From an uncultured Paracoccaceae bacterium (GTDB taxonomy: Bacteria > Pseudomonadota > Alphaproteobacteria > Rhodobacterales > Rhodobacteraceae), in assembly GCA_947487205.1 (NCBI GenBank), contig CANKVU010000001.1, positions 310,001-374,000 on the forward strand: a DNA stretch of 64,000 nucleotides. The letters run 5' to 3'. A program made the position numbers and the translations under genes. The notes beneath the pieces are model-generated. The model was not told the DNA's origin and made no database searches. It worked only from the letters and a program-made list of their open reading frames with translations. Below, piece by piece: positions 60,409 to 64,000 of this stretch (positions within the stretch are counted from its first letter, which is position 1; each line of letters starts with the position of its first letter).

Positions 60409-62016
60409 TCACCAGAAGATCACCAGGACCGCGAGCATCGACAGCGCCAGGACCGTCCCCTGGATGCGGACATCCTTGTACCATTCCATGCCCCAGGCCG
60501 CGTCCTCTAGCGCCTTCTCGCGCTGCCAGATGACCTCGTCCTCGACCTCGCGCCGCTCGGTCACGGCACTGACGGCGACGTAGAACACCGCGCAGATCAC
60601 CGTGACGATGGCCACGTTGATGGTGAAGTGCACCGGCCAGACCGGGTCCATCCCGATCACCCCCATCACGCCCGCATTGCCCAGGCAGAACAGGATGGCG
60701 CCAAGGCCGTGGCCGAAGATCAGGGTATAGAAGCCGCCCTTCTCGGTGCCTTGCCGCGACAGGGCGCCGAACACGAACAGCACCACGAGCGGCGGCACCA
60801 GGACCGAGAACATCTGCTGCAGATAGGCCCAGAGGCCGCCCGCGAACTGGATCATCGGCGCCCAGATGATCGCCAGCACCATGAAGCCCAGCGTGGCCAT
60901 GGTCCCGTAGCGCTTGCGCCGATGCTCCTCGAGCTTCTGTTCGGGGCGGGTCACGAAATCATGCACGAGCAGCGTCGAAGACGAGTTCAGCGTCGAATCG
61001 ACGCTCGACATGATCGCGGCGATCAGCCCCGCCATGACGAGCCCGGTCAGCCCCGCCGGCAGCAATTGGGTGATCATGATCGGGAACACGCGGTCCGCGG
61101 TCTCGATATCGGGCAGCAGCGCCGCGGCCATCGCGCCCGGAAACACCATGATGAAGAGCGGCAGGATCTTCAGCATGCCGCCCAGGATCGCGCCCCATTG
61201 CGCGTCGGGCAGGGATTTCGCCCCCAGCACCCGCTGGACGATGTACTGGTTCGTCACCCAGTACCAGAAGCCCAGCAGCGACACGCCGAAGAAGAGGCCC
61301 GGCCAGGGCAGCGTCTCGTTGTCGAGCGGCAGGACCATGGAGAGGTGGTTCTCGTTCGGCACCGCCTCCCGGATCGCGGCGAAGGAGAAGTTCAAATCGG
61401 CGAACATTACGTAGGCCAGGATCGCCGAGCCCCCGATCAGGACGACGGCCTGGAGAACGTCGGTAAAGACCACGGCCTTCAGGCCCCCTGCCGCGGTGTA
61501 GATCCCGGCGAAGAGACCGATGGCGATGGCACTCTGCCAGAGCGAAATCCCCGGGAAGAACGTGTTGAGCACGAGCCCCCCGGCATAGAGCCCGCCCGCG
61601 CAATCCACGATGATGGTGAAGAAGATCGTCAGCCCCGAGAAATACAGCCGCGTGCGGCGCGAGAATCGCTTGTCGAGGTATTCGGGCGTCGTGGTGATCC
61701 GCGACTTGAGGAAGATCGGCGCGAAGATGAACGCCATCAGCAGCAGCGGCACGCCCGCCAGCCATTCGTAGGCCGACGGTGCGATCCCCGTCGTGTAGGC
61801 CGACCCGGTCAGTCCGATCAGCGTCGAAGAAGATATATTGGACGCGAACAGCGAAAAGCCGATCGCGGCCCACCCCAACGACCGGCCGGCGAGGAACAGG
61901 TCCTCGCCGGATTCCGTGCGTAACGACACCCAGATGCCGATCCCCACGATGACGGCGAAATATGCCGCGATGACCCACAGATCGAGCGCGGTGATCGCGT
62001 TCTGCACCTCCTCCAC
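60409..62016 (-). CDS. Sodium/solute symporter, SSS family (SGLT-like)
   Basis: 535 residues, about 14 membrane segments. SSS signatures: GEDLFLAGRSLGWAAIGFSLFASNISSSTLIGLTGSAY (in parts), YTAAGGLKAVVFTDVLQAVVL and AGLIAAIMSSVDSTLNSSSTLLVHD. Closer to SGLT/vSGLT sugar-type carriers than to the other symporter in this window (20700-22295), though both are sodium-coupled; the substrate is unknown. It begins with GTG (GTGGAGGAGGTGCAG) after GAGGGGAGGGAC. A cytoplasmic loop near residue 470 (RREVEDEVIWQREKALEDA) is charged. Confidence 0.9.
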   Translation of the reverse strand: MEEVQNAITALDLWVIAAYFAVIVGIGIWVSLRTESGEDLFLAGRSLGWAAIGFSLFASNISSSTLIGLTGSAYTTGIAPSAYEWLAGVPLLLMAFIFAPIFLKSRITTTPEYLDKRFSRRTRLYFSGLTIFFTIIVDCAGGLYAGGLVLNTFFPGISLWQSAIAIGLFAGIYTAAGGLKAVVFTDVLQAVVLIGGSAILAYVMFADLNFSFAAIREAVPNENHLSMVLPLDNETLPWPGLFFGVSLLGFWYWVTNQYIVQRVLGAKSLPDAQWGAILGGMLKILPLFIMVFPGAMAAALLPDIETADRVFPIMITQLLPAGLTGLVMAGLIAAIMSSVDSTLNSSSTLLVHDFVTRPEQKLEEHRRKRYGTMATLGFMVLAIIWAPMIQFAGGLWAYLQQMFSVLVPPLVVLFVFGALSRQGTEKGGFYTLIFGHGLGAILFCLGNAGVMGVIGMDPVWPVHFTINVAIVTVICAVFYVAVSAVTERREVEDEVIWQREKALEDAAWGMEWYKDVRIQGTVLALSMLAVLVIFW

Positions 62017-62112
62017 GAAAGTCCCTCCCCTCTTTCGTTCCTCAAGGGAGGACTCGGACAGGGGGGGGTCGGTTCCGGACTAATCCTGGAGGGGACTGGC
62101 GCGGGGCCGCTC

Positions 62113-62766
62113 TCAGGCGGCGCCGACCCCCACCGGGCAGGTCACGCCGGTGCCGCCGAGGCCGCAATACCCGCCCGGATTCTTCGCCAGGTATTGCTGG
62201 TGGTAATCCTCGGCGAAATAGAAGGCCGGCGCGTCGCGGATCTCGGTCGTGATCTCGCCGTAGCCCGCGGCGCGGAGCCGTTCCTGCATGGCCGCGCGGG
62301 TCGTCTCGGCCGCCTCGCGCTGCGCGGCGTCGAAGACGTAGATGCCCGACCGGTACTGGGTTCCCCGATCGTTTCCCTGCCGCATGCCCTGCGTGGGGTC
62401 GTGCCCCTCCCAGAACACCTTGAGGAGCGCCTCGAAGGACACGATCGCGGGGTCGTAGACCACGCGCACCACCTCGTTGTGGCCCGTCCGCCCGGAACAG
62501 ACCTCCTCGTAGGTCGGGTTCGGGGTATGGCCGCCGGCATAGCCCACGGCGGTGTTCACCACCCCGTCGACCTGCCAGAACATGCGCTCCACGCCCCAGA
62601 AGCATCCCATGCCGAAGATTGCCTCGCGCAGGTTGGCGGGCATCTCGCCCTTCAGGGGTCGGTCGAGGACGGCGTGGCGCTCGGCGGTGGGGATGGGGCG
62701 GTCGCGGCCGGGCAGCGCGGCATCGGCGGCGGGAATTTCGGTCGACTTGCGTAGAAGGTTGAACAT
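62113..62766 (-). CDS. msrA: Peptide methionine (S)-S-oxide reductase
   Basis: 217 residues. Catalytic Cys55 in [14 protein letters not shown]; also [31 protein letters not shown] (read in parts) and a C-terminal [16 protein letters not shown] with two Cys that likely resolve the sulphenate. It reduces Met-S-sulphoxide in proteins with thioredoxin. No signal is apparent, so probably cytoplasmic. Start at MFNLLRKS behind CCGGAGGACGCG; the frame upstream stays open but codes nothing typical. Confidence 0.95.
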   Translation of the reverse strand: MFNLLRKSTEIPAADAALPGRDRPIPTAERHAVLDRPLKGEMPANLREAIFGMGCFWGVERMFWQVDGVVNTAVGYAGGHTPNPTYEEVCSGRTGHNEVVRVVYDPAIVSFEALLKVFWEGHDPTQGMRQGNDRGTQYRSGIYVFDAAQREAAETTRAAMQERLRAAGYGEITTEIRDAPAFYFAEDYHQQYLAKNPGGYCGLGGTGVTCPVGVGAA

Positions 62767-63154
62767 CGCGTCCTCCGGATCAGGCTCGAGGCGCGATATA
62801 GGTACGGCGCGCCGCGGGCGCCATGGCCGCGACCCGCTACGCCGCAGACGCGCGCGACAGGCCCGGGCCACGTACGCCCCGGTGATCCGCCGCCGATCCG
62901 CCGGCGGCACCCTGCCGACCCATGCCTGTCCGGCGGTCACGAAATCGTTGAGCGGTGAAACGGCCCGGCCCGTTTCGGCCGCGGCGGCCTCCACCCGCGG
63001 GACGCCGCGGCCGCCCGACCGGGCGTCTGGTTTCGCGGGACGAATTGTCAAGACCCGCCCGGCGGCTCCGGTCCGGCCGGTTGCGGAGATGGAACAGGCC
63101 CCCTAGCTCACGGTTCCTCAACTGAGCACTGAAACTGGCTTGGAGACGACGACG
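62767..63154. other. 388-bp gene-free region between msrA and the SurA-like gene
   Basis: Divergent intergenic region, no convincing gene. On the msrA side TATATC (minus strand, about 62795-62800) may be a -10. Near the right end TTGCGG...TAGCTC with about 17 bp spacing, just before the SurA-like gene, is a weak promoter candidate. The middle is a GC-rich stretch containing several imperfect inverted repeats (for example GCCGCCGATCCGCCGGCGG near 62890) but no RNA family I recognise. Frames left open here have atypical amino acid composition. Confidence 0.5.
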
Positions 63155-63982
63155 ATGAAGACCACCCCCCTCACCCGCGTGATCGCCCTTGTACTGGCCG
63201 CGCCGCTTGCCGTCACGCCCGCCCTCGCGCAGGACGATGGCACTCAGCCGCAGAGCGAAGAGAGCAGTCAAGGCGGCGAGGCTTCGGGCCAGTCGCAGGG
63301 CGCGCAATCCGGCGACGCAGGATCGGGTCAGATGTCCTCGCCCGATGCGATGGACCCCGAACAGCTCATTGCCACCGTCGACGGCACCGAGATCACGGCC
63401 GGTGACGTGCAGACCGCGATCGACGGCCTGCCGCAGCAGATGCGTCAACAGATGCCGCCCGAGATGCTCGCCTCCATGGCCGTGGACCAGCTGGTCCTGC
63501 GCCAGCTCATCCTGCAGGAAGCCGAGGCGCAGAACCTCTCCGAGGACGAGGAGGTCCAGCAGCTGATCGAGGAGAACCAGCGCGCCAGCGAGGAGGATGC
63601 GATCCTTCAGGTCTACGTGCAGCGGCAGCTCGAAGGCGCGGTGACCGACGAGAAGGTGCAGGAAACCTACGACGAGATCTCCTCGCAGACCGAGGAAGAG
63701 GTCCCGCCGCTCGACGCCGTGCGCCCGCAGATCGAGCAGCAATTGCGTCAGCAGCGCCTGGGCGAGGTGCGCGACGACCTGATGCAAGATGTCGAGATCG
63801 TCTATTACGGCCCCGACGGCGAACCGATGGAGGCCTCGGCCCAACCCGGCGGCACCTCCGGCCAGGGCGAGTCCGCCAGCGGATCCGACAGCGAGGGGTC
63901 GAGCGCGTCCGACAGCCAGGACGCCGAGGGCGACGCGTCCGGCGGCGAAGGCAGCGAAGACGGCACGTCCACCGAAAACTGA
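63155..63982 (+). CDS. Exported SurA/PrsA N-terminal-type chaperone, no PPIase domain
   Basis: 275 residues. Signal peptide (VIALVLAAPLAVTPALAQ), then an acidic Gln/Ser/Gly-rich linker (about 29-70), a SurA N-terminal-like helical domain (about 70-215: IATVDGTEITAGDVQTAIDGLPQQ, MAVDQLVLRQLILQEAEAQNLSEDEEVQQLIEENQ in parts, and LDAVRPQIEQQLRQQRLGEV), and a Ser/Gly/Asp/Glu-rich tail (about 225-275). No rotamase (parvulin) domain is inserted where SurA/PrsA have it. Probably a periplasmic holdase or outer-membrane biogenesis helper. ATG chosen over a TTG five codons upstream, which lies in the signal lead. Right neighbour is outside the window. Confidence 0.75.
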   Translation: MKTTPLTRVIALVLAAPLAVTPALAQDDGTQPQSEESSQGGEASGQSQGAQSGDAGSGQMSSPDAMDPEQLIATVDGTEITAGDVQTAIDGLPQQMRQQMPPEMLASMAVDQLVLRQLILQEAEAQNLSEDEEVQQLIEENQRASEEDAILQVYVQRQLEGAVTDEKVQETYDEISSQTEEEVPPLDAVRPQIEQQLRQQRLGEVRDDLMQDVEIVYYGPDGEPMEASAQPGGTSGQGESASGSDSEGSSASDSQDAEGDASGGEGSEDGTSTEN

Positions 63983-64000
63983 TCGCGCCAGCGGCGCGCC

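Noticed and set aside
62767-63051. An N-terminal extension of MsrA or a separate gene in the 388-bp gap
   Set aside because: The open frame is Arg/Pro-rich with no family motifs, and the MsrA ATG at 62766 has a good ribosome site and normal length.

Overview
The window is a gene-dense, high-GC (about 70% by eye) chromosomal segment from an alphaproteobacterium, most likely Rhodobacterales (Roseobacter/Rhodobacter group). The evidence is the gene content (glcDEF, folE2, metZ behind a SAM-II type riboswitch, the MoxR/DUF58/DUF4159 cluster beside DUF1285, a PP2C response regulator resembling RbaY), an alphaproteobacterial LexA box (GTTC-N7-GTTC), and strong GC3 bias. I see no rRNA, tRNA, insertion sequence, prophage or CRISPR array. 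The backbone looks ordinary, with most novelty in small orphan genes and junctions.

Layout. 1-1.7 kb: two L,D-transpeptidases flank a CAP-domain lipoprotein. 1.8-9.5 kb: a long minus-strand run (Hsp33, CoA-type Nudix, CCA-adding enzyme, two half-size ABC exporters, an RNA methyltransferase). 9.5-11.7 kb: a Nudix gene, an RbaY-like receiver/PP2C phosphatase and a divergent Hpt protein. 11.7-15.8 kb: ilvA, argG, a small heat-shock protein, a trypsin-like protease. 15.8-19.8 kb: glycolate oxidase glcD-glcE-glcF. 19.9-22.6 kb: DUF599, a sodium/solute symporter and a small unknown. 22.8-30.2 kb: a MoxR-DUF58-DUF4159-amidotransferase-like membrane operon with divergent DUF1285. 30.2-37.2 kb: CDF transporter, thiol protein, RluE-type pseudouridine synthase, DNA polymerase I, zf-CHCC protein. 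37.3-41.7 kb: orphan ABC ATPase, SpoIIAA-like protein, HIT protein, P1 peptidase, TrkH. 41.7-45.3 kb: two GNATs, FolE2, metZ with its riboswitch. 45.3-53.6 kb: hydrolase, YciB/IspZ-like protein, MgtC, FtsY, XseA, PurD, a zinc peptidase, ferredoxin. 53.7-62.8 kb: a LexA-box gene encoding only a DnaE2-like OB fold, a DMT transporter, an inactive-looking protease, ruvCAB, prmA, a second symporter, msrA. 62.8-64 kb: a 388-bp gene-free stretch and a SurA-like exported protein.

The observations I rate highest are the probably leaderless SOS gene at 53.7 kb (the C-terminal OB fold of the error-prone polymerase DnaE2 without the polymerase), the RbaY-like/Hpt pair with a CtrA-like site between them, the SAM-II riboswitch and promoter ahead of metZ, five convergent gene pairs sharing a single CTAG as both stop codons, and an intercistronic hairpin/ribosome-binding repeat present in two unrelated operons. 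All functional calls come from reading motifs; no database search was run.
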